In this document: positions 7,468 through 15,395 of the stretch, piece by piece
How positions within the stretch are numbered: the first letter of the stretch is position 1
How the letters are laid out: each line of letters begins with the position of its first letter
Assembly: GCA_964522665.1 (NCBI GenBank)
Contig: CAZFVY010000077.1
Coordinates: 1-35,182, forward strand
Direction: 5' to 3'
DNA: 35,182 nt
From: CAZFVY01 sp964522665
GTDB lineage: Bacteria; Verrucomicrobiota; Verrucomicrobiia; Limisphaerales; CAZFVY01
Program-made: the position numbers and the translations under genes
The notes under the pieces: generated by a model
What the model was told of the DNA's origin: nothing
The model's input: only the letters and a program-made list of their open reading frames with translations
Databases searched by the model: none

Positions 7468-8261
7468 GGGTTGGACGCGCGCGAGCGTTGGATCAACGTG
7501 ACGCCGATGGTGCCGATGACCGACGCGACGACAATCAACGTCGAGAGCGCGTTGATTTCGGGCGTCACGCCGCGTTTGACCTGCGAATAAATGAAAATCG
7601 GCAAGGTCATGTCGCCGGGTCCCGCGGAAAAAAAGCTGATGATAAAATCATCCAGGCTCAACGTAAACGCGAGCATCGCTCCTGACAAGACCCCGGGCAA
7701 TATTAACGGGAACGTAACCCGCCAGAACGTTTGCCAGCCATCGGCCCCAAGGTCCCGCGCGGCTTCCTCGAGCGCCGGATCGAAGCCGGCCAGGCGGGCG
7801 CGCACGACGATCGCGACGAACGGGATTTGAAACGTCACGTGCGAGATGATCATCGTTCCCAACCCCAATTGGAGGAGACCGAATTGCCGATGGACCAGCG
7901 AATAGAAGAGAAAGATCGCCACCGCCATCACGATGTCTGGGATGATCACGGGGATATACATCATGCCGGAAAAAATCCTTTTTGCCGGGAACCAGTAGCG
8001 GCTCAGTCCGAGGCCGACCGTTGTGCCAAGCACGGTGGCGATCAAGGTGCTCGCGGTCGCCAGGATGAGAGTATTCTTCAGCGCCAATGGCACGGCCTCG
8101 TCCGCCCAGACCTTGCTGTACCACGAGGCCGAGAAACCTTCCCAGATGAACCCATCCTTGGCGGCGTTGAAGGAATAAAGAATCACGACCACGATCGGCG
8201 CGTACATGAAGGCATAGAGGCCGAACGCGATCGCGCGAAAGCTCAGCGGAAGACGGCTCAC
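7464..8261 (-). CDS. potC: Polyamine ABC transporter permease PotC
   Basis: A 265-residue inner-membrane permease of the binding-protein-dependent transport family (MetI-like fold), with about six transmembrane helices. The cytoplasmic EAA loop is EEAARDLGADGWQTFWRVTF, which contacts the PotA ATPase. I set the start at the GTG at 8261 (VSRLPLSFRAI): it overlaps the potB stop as GTGA and has GAGGAG 8-9 nt upstream. The same frame stays open much further upstream, but that part is only an out-of-frame reading of potB. It forms the translocation pore with PotB. Confidence 0.93.
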   Translation of the reverse strand: MSRLPLSFRAIAFGLYAFMYAPIVVVILYSFNAAKDGFIWEGFSASWYSKVWADEAVPLALKNTLILATASTLIATVLGTTVGLGLSRYWFPAKRIFSGMMYIPVIIPDIVMAVAIFLFYSLVHRQFGLLQLGLGTMIISHVTFQIPFVAIVVRARLAGFDPALEEAARDLGADGWQTFWRVTFPLILPGVLSGAMLAFTLSLDDFIISFFSAGPGDMTLPIFIYSQVKRGVTPEINALSTLIVVASVIGTIGVTLIQRSRASNP

Positions 8262-9187
8262 AACAACGGCTCCTCGCCCCGCGCGGACGACACTCGCGCG
8301 TAACACCAAATGCCCACCATCGAAAGCGCCATCGTGACAAAGGCGATCGCGGAGCCAAAGGGCCAATCGCGGCTTTGCAGGAATTGTTGTTGAATGAGGC
8401 TCCCCAACATCACCGTCTTGCCGCCCCCGAGCAGGTCGGGAATGACGAATTGCCCCGTGGCCGGAATGAACACCAAGATGAAGCCCGCCGCCAGGCCTGG
8501 CATGACCTGCGGCAGAATGGCGTGCCGGAAGACGTTGAAGGAGTTCGCGCCCAAGTCGGTCGCGGCTTCGACGAGACTCCAGTCGAGCTTTTCGACGGAG
8601 GCGTAGAGCGGCAACGTGAGAAACGGGAGAAAATCGCAGACCATGCCGGCGTAAACCGCGATGGTCCCGGGATAGATTCCTTGCCCCGGGCCGACGAGGT
8701 GCAGCGCGGCGCCGAGCTGTGAGAGCCAGCTCTGCGGTCCTAACAGAATCTGCCAGGCGTACGTGCGGATCATCAAATTGGTCCACAGCGGGATGACGAC
8801 CAGCGTCAGCGCAAAGTTCTTGAAGCGCGGCTGAACGCCCGCGATGAAGAACGCGAGCGGAAATGACGCCGCCGCGCAGAGTAACGCGGTTGCGGCGCCA
8901 AGCGCGACGCTCCGCAGGATGATGATCGGATAAAGGATGTCGAAGCCGAGCAGTCCGAAGCCCACGAACCGTTTATAACTGTAAAGCGTGGCCGGCGTCT
9001 CAAACCAACCGTAAACGCCCTTCGACATAAAGCTTATCGCGCCAATCGTCAGGAGGGGGACGATGAGGAAGAGGGCGACCCAGGCGATGCCCGGCCCGGT
9101 CAGGAAAGCCGCGCGCAGAAATTGACCCGCGCGGGTGAGGCGTTCACCCCGCTGGATCACGACTTTCGCGCCGGGATTCATGCTCAC
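8258..9187 (-). CDS. potB: Polyamine ABC transporter permease PotB
   Basis: A 309-residue permease with several hydrophobic helices and the EAA motif VEAATDLGANSFNVFRHAIL, followed by PQVMPG. The first helix (GIAWVALFLIVPLLTIGAISF) follows a basic 29-residue cytoplasmic N terminus. It pairs with PotC to form the membrane channel of a spermidine/putrescine importer. Its start lies 3 nt after the potA stop and its stop overlaps the potC start by 4 nt, so the operon order is potA-potB-potC-potD as in Escherichia coli. The closely related putrescine system PotFGHI is the main alternative assignment. Confidence 0.92.
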   Translation of the reverse strand: MSMNPGAKVVIQRGERLTRAGQFLRAAFLTGPGIAWVALFLIVPLLTIGAISFMSKGVYGWFETPATLYSYKRFVGFGLLGFDILYPIIILRSVALGAATALLCAAASFPLAFFIAGVQPRFKNFALTLVVIPLWTNLMIRTYAWQILLGPQSWLSQLGAALHLVGPGQGIYPGTIAVYAGMVCDFLPFLTLPLYASVEKLDWSLVEAATDLGANSFNVFRHAILPQVMPGLAAGFILVFIPATGQFVIPDLLGGGKTVMLGSLIQQQFLQSRDWPFGSAIAFVTMALSMVGIWCYARVSSARGEEPLL

Positions 9188-9190
9188 GCG

Positions 9191-10306
9191 TCAACTCGCC
9201 AGGACCAGCAGCGCCGCCGGCGGGAAAACGAGGTCCAGTTCCTGGCCGACGCGGTGGGTTTCACCGGCGCCGGAAGCGTTGAGTTGGCAGGCCTCGATCA
9301 CCTGCTCGCCCAAGCGCAGAAAATACCGCGTTTCCGACCCGTGGTAGATGAGTTGTTCCAGCCGCGCCGTGAATCGGTTCTCCGCGCGCGTCTCCGCGGC
9401 CGGAACGAGCTGGACATGCTCGGGGCGAATGCCGAGCGCCGCCTTATGCGCCTCGCCCGCGACGGCTTCGCCGGGGGGAAGCTCGATCGTGACCGGGCCG
9501 AACGCCGTTTGGCCCAGGAGGCGGCCGTCCGGCTGCCGTGAAACCGTCGCCTCGATGAGGTTGCACGAGCCGAGGAATTGCGCCACGAAGCGGGTGCGGG
9601 GCCGCTGGTAAATTTCACCGGCCCGGCCCATCTGCTCGATGCGGCCGGCGCGCATGACCGCGATGCGATCACTCATCACCAGCGCCTCGCCCTGGTCGTG
9701 GGTCACGTAAACAAAGGTGATGCCGAGGCGGCGCTGCAAGTTAAGCAGTTCTATCTGCAATTCCTTGCGCAACTTCAAATCGAGCGCGCCCATCGGCTCG
9801 TCCAGCAGGAGGATTTTTGGTTCGTTGACGATCGCGCGCGCGACCGCGACCCGCTGCTTTTGACCGCCGGAAAGTTGCGCGGGCTTGCGGTGGGCCAGAT
9901 GGGTGATTTGCGTCGTCGCCATGACCCGCTCAACGCGGACGCTGATGGCGGCGCGCGGCACCCGTTTCATCTCCAGGCCGAAGGCGACGTTCTCGGCGAC
10001 CGTAAGATGGGGGAACAGCGCGTAGCTTTGAAAAACCGTATTGACCGGCCGTTCGTGCGCGGGCATTTCGCCGGCGTCCTGGCCGCCGATGCGGACGACT
10101 CCGGCGTCCGGCAAGTCCAGTCCGGCCAGAATTCGCAGCAACGTGGTCTTGCCGCACCCGGACGGGCCGAGGAGAGAAAAAAACTCACCGGCGCGAATGC
10201 CGACGGAAACGCCGTCGAGCGCCGTCGTCCCGCCCAACTGACGGCGGAGGCCCTCGACCTCGATCGCGAAATTCTCGCCAGCCGGATGCGCTGTCGGAGT
10301 GATCAT
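9191..10306 (-). CDS. potA: Polyamine ABC transporter ATP-binding protein PotA
   Basis: A 371-residue ABC ATPase, first gene of the operon. Walker A is GPSGCGKT at 47-54, the Q-loop is VFQSYALF around Q93, the ABC signature is LSGGQ at 145-149, Walker B is ILLLDEP at 165-171, and the H-loop is YVTHDQGEAL near 202. The C-terminal region after about 245 is a TOBE regulatory domain. It energises polyamine uptake from the cytoplasmic face of PotBC. It lies about 120 nt downstream of pheT in the same direction, separated by a terminator-like hairpin, so it probably has its own promoter. Confidence 0.93.
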   Translation of the reverse strand: MITPTAHPAGENFAIEVEGLRRQLGGTTALDGVSVGIRAGEFFSLLGPSGCGKTTLLRILAGLDLPDAGVVRIGGQDAGEMPAHERPVNTVFQSYALFPHLTVAENVAFGLEMKRVPRAAISVRVERVMATTQITHLAHRKPAQLSGGQKQRVAVARAIVNEPKILLLDEPMGALDLKLRKELQIELLNLQRRLGITFVYVTHDQGEALVMSDRIAVMRAGRIEQMGRAGEIYQRPRTRFVAQFLGSCNLIEATVSRQPDGRLLGQTAFGPVTIELPPGEAVAGEAHKAALGIRPEHVQLVPAAETRAENRFTARLEQLIYHGSETRYFLRLGEQVIEACQLNASGAGETHRVGQELDLVFPPAALLVLAS

Positions 10307-10370
10307 GGCGGCCCTAGCAAACCCTAGTCATTTGCACAAGCTGCACGATTAGAGGCGCGGCGGGCAAAGA

Positions 10371-10412
10371 CAACAAAAATCTTCGCGTCGAACCGGTATT
10401 TCCCGGCCGCGA
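10371..10412 (-). terminator. Possible rho-independent terminator after pheT
   Basis: Read on the minus strand, TCGCG and CGCGA arms enclose an inner CCGG/CCGG stem with an A/T loop, followed after three bases by TTTTTG and a T-rich tail. The stem contains an asymmetric internal loop, so the structure is imperfect. The position, just after pheT and before potA, is appropriate. Confidence 0.4.
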
Positions 10413-10428
10413 GGATTGGAAGCGGCGC

Positions 10429-12870
10429 TCAGGTGTCGCGGATGATGACCTTGAGTTGCTGTTTGAGTTGCTCAACGATTGCCAGGTGAGCCGCGTTGAC
10501 CTCGGCGTCGGTGAGCGTTCGATCGGCGGCGCGATAGGTGAGGGCGTAGGCCATGCTTTTTTGGCCGGTAGGAACGTTTTGTCCGCGGAAGACGTCGAAG
10601 AGGTCCACGCTTTCCAAATTCGGGGCCTTGCCTTGGCGAATCGTCTGGAGAATCGCCTGATGCGTCACGGCCTCGGGAGCGAGCATCGCCACGTCGCGGC
10701 GGATGCTTGGATAAAGCGGCAACGCGCGGAAGGATTTGGCCGTATTCCGTCGGGCCAAGAGCAGGTCCAAATCCAGCTCGGCGAGCAGGACGGGATCGCG
10801 CAGGTCGTATTGCCGCGCCAGCGCCGGTTGCAATTGGCCCAGCGATCCGATGATTTGCCGCCCAAGCTGAATCTGCCCGGCTTCGAGGTAAAGCGGCAGG
10901 GACTGGTCCGCGCGGGAAAAAGCGACGCCCCGGACGCCGAACTGCTCCAGGAATTCCTCAAGCAATCCCTTCAGGTCAAAAATATCCGCCTTGGCGTGGC
11001 GTTCCGTGCCACTCCAAAAACCGGCCTCTCGCTCGCCCGTCATCGCCATGGCGACCCGGCGCGATTCGCGGGTTTGTGATTCGACAACCCCAAAGACACG
11101 GCCGATCTCGAATAGTTGGACGCTGGCGATCTTCCGGTTGAGATTGTGGCGCAGCGAATCGAGCAGCCCGGGCAGCAGGCTGGGCCGGAGCACGTTCATG
11201 TCCGCGCTAATTGGATTTTGGAGGCGAATCGGCTGGGTCGCCGTCAGCTTCGCCGCCGCCTCGGAGATCAAGGTCTGGCCTTGCGCTTCGCACAAGCCCA
11301 CGCCCGTAAGGAGCCGGCGCACGTCGGAGAGTTGATCGAAGACCGCGTCGAAATCATTCGTTCCCCGCGCTCCGCGTGGCGTCGTCGCGGGAATCTTGTC
11401 GATGCCATAAAGGCGCCCGACCTCTTCGATGAGATCGACGTCGCGCTTCAAATCAACTCGGAACGAGGGAACATTGACCGTCAATTCGTCCGCCGCCGTC
11501 GCGACCGGCAGGACCTCGATGCCGAGGCGTCCCAGGAAATCGGCCTGTTGACCGGCGCTGATCGCGACCCCCAAAAGCTGTTCGGTTTTGCCGGTTCGGA
11601 GCGTGATCGATTTGGGTGGCTTCGCACCGGGGTACGCGTCGATCACGCCGTCCAGGGCTTGGCCGCCCGCGGTCTCAATAATGAGCTGGCAGGCGCGGCG
11701 ACTGGCCCATTCGCAGATGCCGGGATCACTTCCGCGTTCAAAGCGGTACGAAGCGTCGGTCCGCAGCTCGAGTTTTTTAGCGGTCGCTCGCACATTCTGC
11801 GGTTTGAAGCAGGCGCTCTCGACGAGCACATCGACCGTATCGGCTTTGATCTCGCTGTTTTGGCCGCCCATGACGCCCGCCAGCGCGATGGCTTTCGCCT
11901 CGTCCGCGATCAAAAGCGTCTGGTCCGATAACACCCGCGTTTGACCGTCGAGCGTGGTGAAAGATTGGCCCGCTAAAGCGCGACGCACGATGATCGTCGG
12001 CCTGGCGCCAGTCGTCCGGCTCGGTTGGAGTAGATGGTAGTCGAACGCGTGGAGCGGTTGTCCGCACTCAAACATCACGTAATTGGTCACGTCCACCACG
12101 TTATTGATGCTGCGCACGCCGGATTTTTCGAGAGCCTGCTTAAGCCAGTCGGGACTGGGGCCGACTTTCACGCCGCGGACGATGCGGGCCACGTAGCGGG
12201 GACAAAGTTCCGGGTCGTCAATCCGCACGCTGACCCAGGCATCCACGGATTCGCCGGTGGAGGCCGTGGGCGCGGACAGCGTCGGCAGGCGGAGCGGATT
12301 CCCCGTCAAAGCGCTGATTTCGCGCGCAATGCCGATCGCGCTGTTAAGGTCCGGGCGATTGGGCGTGATTTCGAGATCGTAAATGACGTCGCTCCCGGCG
12401 CGGCCGACGTGCTCGGCGAACGGTTGTCCAACCAGCGCCTCCGACGCCAGGATCAAGAGGCCCTCCGCGTCTTCGGCGATGCCGAGTTCCTTGGCGGAGC
12501 ACATCATGCCATTGGACTCGACGCCGCGAATCTTGCCGGCCTTGATCGTAATGGGCGCAGCTCCGGGCGCCGCCGGCATGACGCAGCCGGGCAGGGCGAG
12601 GGGAACCTTGTCCCCGACCTTAAAGTTTTTGGCGCCGCAAACGATTTGGCGTTCCGCGCGGCCGTCCGTCACCCGGCAAACCGATAGCTTGTCCGCGTTC
12701 GGGTGCTTGTCGCAGGTCAGAACTTGGGCGACGACGATGTTTTCGAATTCACCGCCGCGTTTTTCCACCCCCTCCACTTCTAGTCCAAGCATCGTCAGCC
12801 GCTCGGCGAGAACCTCGGGCGTCCAATCAAAATCGACGAAGCGCTTCAGCCAGTTGTAGGTGATTTTCAT
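10429..12870 (-). CDS. pheT: Phenylalanyl-tRNA synthetase beta subunit
   Basis: An 813-residue bacterial-type PheT of normal length. It starts MKITYNWLKRFVD. An EMAP/tRNA-binding OB domain (about 40-150, with NIVVAQVL and HPNADKLSVC) is followed by the B3/B4 editing region, the B5 domain, the catalytic-like core, and a C-terminal ferredoxin-fold anticodon-binding domain (LPLYPSIRRDVAML to the end). With PheS it forms the alpha2beta2 enzyme that charges tRNA-Phe, and the B3/B4 domain edits mischarged Tyr-tRNA-Phe. It begins 12 nt after the pheS stop with no Shine-Dalgarno, so translation probably depends on coupling. Confidence 0.98.
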   Translation of the reverse strand: MKITYNWLKRFVDFDWTPEVLAERLTMLGLEVEGVEKRGGEFENIVVAQVLTCDKHPNADKLSVCRVTDGRAERQIVCGAKNFKVGDKVPLALPGCVMPAAPGAAPITIKAGKIRGVESNGMMCSAKELGIAEDAEGLLILASEALVGQPFAEHVGRAGSDVIYDLEITPNRPDLNSAIGIAREISALTGNPLRLPTLSAPTASTGESVDAWVSVRIDDPELCPRYVARIVRGVKVGPSPDWLKQALEKSGVRSINNVVDVTNYVMFECGQPLHAFDYHLLQPSRTTGARPTIIVRRALAGQSFTTLDGQTRVLSDQTLLIADEAKAIALAGVMGGQNSEIKADTVDVLVESACFKPQNVRATAKKLELRTDASYRFERGSDPGICEWASRRACQLIIETAGGQALDGVIDAYPGAKPPKSITLRTGKTEQLLGVAISAGQQADFLGRLGIEVLPVATAADELTVNVPSFRVDLKRDVDLIEEVGRLYGIDKIPATTPRGARGTNDFDAVFDQLSDVRRLLTGVGLCEAQGQTLISEAAAKLTATQPIRLQNPISADMNVLRPSLLPGLLDSLRHNLNRKIASVQLFEIGRVFGVVESQTRESRRVAMAMTGEREAGFWSGTERHAKADIFDLKGLLEEFLEQFGVRGVAFSRADQSLPLYLEAGQIQLGRQIIGSLGQLQPALARQYDLRDPVLLAELDLDLLLARRNTAKSFRALPLYPSIRRDVAMLAPEAVTHQAILQTIRQGKAPNLESVDLFDVFRGQNVPTGQKSMAYALTYRAADRTLTDAEVNAAHLAIVEQLKQQLKVIIRDT

Positions 12871-12882
12871 CGGCGCGGGCGG

Positions 12883-13890
12883 CTAAAACTGTTTCAGAAA
12901 ACGCAGGTCATTTTCGTAAAAGAGGCGAATATCATTGATGGCGTAGCGGATCAACGCGATCCGTTCGATGCCAAAGCCGAACGCCCAGCCGCTCCAGAGC
13001 TCTGGATCATAGCCAACGTTCTCGAAGACTTGCGGATGAACCATCCCGCAACCGGCGATTTCCAGCCATTCCTTGCCCATTTTCCGGACGAGGGCGCTGG
13101 AAAAATCGATCTCGTAGCTCGGTTCCGTATAGGAGAAATAGTGCGGGCGAAACCGCAGTTTAACCTCGGCCCCGAGGAGTTCACGGAAAACGGCTTCGAC
13201 GGTCCCCTTGAGGTCGCCAACGGTCACTCCGCGATCCACGTAAAGGCCCTCGATTTGCTGGAACGTCGGATTGTGGGTCGCGTCGGCGTTGTCCCGGCGA
13301 AAGGCTCGGCCTGGCACGACGATCCGGATCGGCGGCGGCTGGCTTTTCATCGCCCGGATTTGAACCGACGAGGTATGCGTCCGCAGCAGCCGTCGTTCGG
13401 GGGTGTCCAGGTAGAATGTGTCCTGCGAGTCACGGGCGGGATGATCCGCCGGCGTATTCAGGGCGTCGAAACAATGATAGTCGTCTTCGATTTCGGGACC
13501 GTCGGCGACGGCGAATCCGAGTTTGCGAAAGATGCGGACGATGTCCTCGGTAACCTGCGTGAGTGGGTGGAGCTTGCCGAGGGTTCGGCGGCGACCTGGC
13601 AGGGTAAAATCGGTCGGATCTTTGGGCAGCGCCGCCTTCAGTTCGAGGGCCGCGCGGCATTCCGCCAGCACGGCTTCAAGTTCGACCTTCGCCAGGTTGA
13701 TGAGTTTGCCAGCGGCGGGTTTTTCTTCCTTGGGGAGGGTCCCCAGTTGCTTCAAGAGGGCGGTGAACTTGCCGTTGGCGCCGAGATATGAGGTTTTGGC
13801 GTTTTCCAACGCGGCGAGGTCGCCCGCGGCCTTGAGCTCAGCCGTGGCCGATTCCTTCAGTGGCTCGATTTGGTCGATGAACCCAGGCAT
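12883..13890 (-). CDS. pheS: Phenylalanyl-tRNA synthetase alpha subunit
   Basis: A 335-residue class II synthetase subunit. An N-terminal coiled coil (residues 1-90) that binds tRNA-Phe precedes a catalytic domain containing LHPLTQVTEDI, motif 2 (FRRDNADATHNPTF) and motif 3 (GFGIERIALIRY). Length and motif order are normal for bacterial PheS. It lies 186 nt after rplT and immediately before pheT. A strong 31-nt hairpin ends 16 nt before the start codon (13907-13937), and no Shine-Dalgarno is visible between them, which suggests expression control at the leader. Confidence 0.98.
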   Translation of the reverse strand: MPGFIDQIEPLKESATAELKAAGDLAALENAKTSYLGANGKFTALLKQLGTLPKEEKPAAGKLINLAKVELEAVLAECRAALELKAALPKDPTDFTLPGRRRTLGKLHPLTQVTEDIVRIFRKLGFAVADGPEIEDDYHCFDALNTPADHPARDSQDTFYLDTPERRLLRTHTSSVQIRAMKSQPPPIRIVVPGRAFRRDNADATHNPTFQQIEGLYVDRGVTVGDLKGTVEAVFRELLGAEVKLRFRPHYFSYTEPSYEIDFSSALVRKMGKEWLEIAGCGMVHPQVFENVGYDPELWSGWAFGFGIERIALIRYAINDIRLFYENDLRFLKQF

Positions 13891-13906
13891 AATCTGAATG
13901 GGCGTT

Positions 13907-13937
13907 GCTCGCGTCGCCCGAAACGGGCCACGCGAGC
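13907..13937 (-). promoter_or_regulatory. Strong hairpin in the rplT-pheS leader
   Basis: An 8-bp outer stem (GCTCGCGT paired with ACGCGAGC), one mismatch, a 5-bp inner stem (GCCCG with CGGGC) and a 3-nt loop. On the minus strand (the pheS sense strand) the T-run TTTTTC precedes rather than follows the hairpin, so it is not a classical terminator for pheS transcription. It could be an attenuation element, a processing site or a translation-modulating structure. Confidence 0.5.
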
Positions 13938-14076
13938 GAAAAATCGAATGTTAATCTCCGCCGAGTCTTGCTCCCGTGACCGGCGATCGACGTTCAAAGA
14001 CGCCGACGGTGAGACCAGCGAACGCGTGAGCAGGCTCCGCCCGCCCACGGCAGCGGAGGAAAGCGACTGCCGAGAC

Positions 14077-14448
14077 TTAAGCCTTGGCGGCTTTGGTCTT
14101 GAGCGCGCCTTGCGCCACCTTGACCAATTCCAGGAACGCGGCGTTATCGGTCGCGGCCAAATGGGCGATGATCTTGCGGTCGAGCGCGACGCTGGCGGCC
14201 TTGAGACCTTCGATCAGGCGGCTGTAGGTGATGCCCGCCGCACGGGCGGCGGCGTTGATACGGATTTGCCACAGCGCGCGGTAGTTGCGCTTCTTGGTCT
14301 TGCGATCGCGATAGGCGTATTGCCGTCCGTGGTCGAGCGCGTCGGCCGCGTAACGATAAAGTTTCGAGCGGCGCATCCGAAAGCCTTTGGCGGCTTTAAT
14401 CGTACGGATGCGGCGTTTGCGGGAAGCGGGAGCGTTAGTAACTCGCAT
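14077..14448 (-). CDS. rplT: 50S ribosomal protein L20
   Basis: A 123-residue basic protein with a highly charged N-terminal extension (ASRKRRIRTIKAAKGF) and the L20 core YRALWQIRINAAARAAGITYSRLI. L20 is an early-assembly protein of the large subunit binding 23S rRNA. It is slightly longer than the usual 117-119 residues because of an Ala/Lys tail. It follows rpmI after 42 nt that contain a hairpin; no Shine-Dalgarno precedes its start. In other bacteria L20 represses its own operon by binding the mRNA leader; nothing here proves that. Confidence 0.97.
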   Translation of the reverse strand: MRVTNAPASRKRRIRTIKAAKGFRMRRSKLYRYAADALDHGRQYAYRDRKTKKRNYRALWQIRINAAARAAGITYSRLIEGLKAASVALDRKIIAHLAATDNAAFLELVKVAQGALKTKAAKA

Positions 14449-14472
14449 AGGTCAGAAATTCGTAAATCACGC

Positions 14473-14497
14473 CCATTGAAGGCGCGGAATTCAATGG
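14473..14497 (-). promoter_or_regulatory. Hairpin at the rpmI-rplT junction
   Basis: A perfect 8-bp inverted repeat (CCATTGAA at 14473-14480 and TTCAATGG at 14490-14497) with a 9-nt loop. One arm overlaps the rpmI stop codon. No T-run follows on the minus strand, so it is more likely a structural or regulatory mRNA hairpin than a terminator. A role in L20 autocontrol or translational coupling is speculative. Confidence 0.35.
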
Positions 14498-14700
14498 CTG
14501 AACGGCAGGTTTTGAGTGATCCGGTACGTGTCGGTTTTGTCCACCAGTTTGGACGTTCCGAGACCGCGGCGGCGCTTCGGGCTTTTGTGCGCGAGCAAGT
14601 GGCGCTTGCCGGCGCGCATGCGCATAACTTTGCCGGTCGCGGTGATTTTAAAACGCTTGGCTACCGACTTGCGTGTTTTGATGCCTTTGGGACGTCGCAT
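14491..14700 (-). CDS. rpmI: 50S ribosomal protein L35
   Basis: A 69-residue, very basic protein with the L35 pattern KTRKSVAKRFKITATGKV, then HLLAHKSPKRRRGL near the middle. L35 is a small component of the large ribosomal subunit. I chose the ATG at 14700 (MRRPKGIKTRK), which gives the family's usual length; a TTG three codons upstream is in frame but unlikely. It heads the rpmI-rplT-pheS-pheT run; infC, which commonly precedes rpmI, is absent from the upstream sequence. Confidence 0.96.
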   Translation of the reverse strand: MRRPKGIKTRKSVAKRFKITATGKVMRMRAGKRHLLAHKSPKRRRGLGTSKLVDKTDTYRITQNLPFSH

Positions 14701-14729
14701 AAATGTCAATTCTTTTACAAAGAGCGCGA

Positions 14730-14758
14730 ACTATAGTGACCGGCCACGCCTGACGCAA
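14730..14758 (-). promoter_or_regulatory. Sigma70-like promoter for rpmI-rplT-pheST
   Basis: On the minus strand, TTGCGT (14753-14758) and TATAGT (14730-14735) are separated by exactly 17 nt. The -10 box matches consensus at five of six positions and the -35 at three. It lies 29 nt upstream of the rpmI ATG, consistent with rpmI being first in its operon. Confidence 0.5.
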
Positions 14759-15395
14759 GTGGTATTTTGGATCATTTTGCATGATTTCTTGGGCCGTGGC
14801 TTCCGGGTCGGTTCATTGGCGTCAATTCGCCGGTAAGATTTGACCTTTCCGGTCACAGCGCCCGATCAGGTGGTGTCGCTCGAATCGGTCGCCCGTCCGA
14901 ACGCCGTTGAAGCGCCGGGCATGAGGCGAAGCCGAACCGGTTGGAACAAATGGGTCGGCTGGGACATCACAGTTCGAAGCCGGTGAGTCGGAACCACTTG
15001 GCGGACGCGAGAGTGGTTGGCCGGGGCACGTTCCGATCCGCTGGCCCGATTCACGCGGGCGCAATTTTGAATTATTGTGGCGGCCACCGGTAGGGACGCC
15101 GCGCTAGCGTGCGCGAGCGACCCCGGACGACCAACGCGTCCGAAACGATGTTCGGAATGTCAAAAACTCGAACTTGGCCCGGTTGGCGCCGACAAATCTG
15201 TTTTACCTTGAAACCCGCCGCTGACTTGAACAACACTTACCGGTTGAAATCACCCATCCGCGCCGGCGATAGCGCTATTGGCGTGGCGCGATTCGCGCGC
15301 CAGACGGTTGATATTGCCTCGGGCCTTTGGCGATGGATTCGCTGGTTCATCGATGCGCGCGGCGCCCTCCCGTAATCGGTGGCGCCAGATATAGA
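14759..15395. other. Long divergent intergenic region
   Basis: About 640 nt between the rpmI promoter and the octaheme cytochrome gene. Short frames exist on both strands (14822-15064 minus, 15109-15375 plus), but their translations are Arg/Pro-rich or featureless. I found no tRNA, no infC remnant and no terminator. It must hold the promoter of the cytochrome-porin operon, which I could not place convincingly. Confidence 0.5.

Noticed and set aside
8262..8786. An upstream extension of the potC frame giving a 440-residue protein.
   Set aside because: The extra 175 residues are an Arg/His-rich out-of-frame reading of potB; the GTGA overlap and GAGGAG site define the true start at 8261.
13870..14736. 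A 288-residue plus-strand frame across rplT and rpmI.
   Set aside because: It is antisense to two clear ribosomal protein genes and has no family features.
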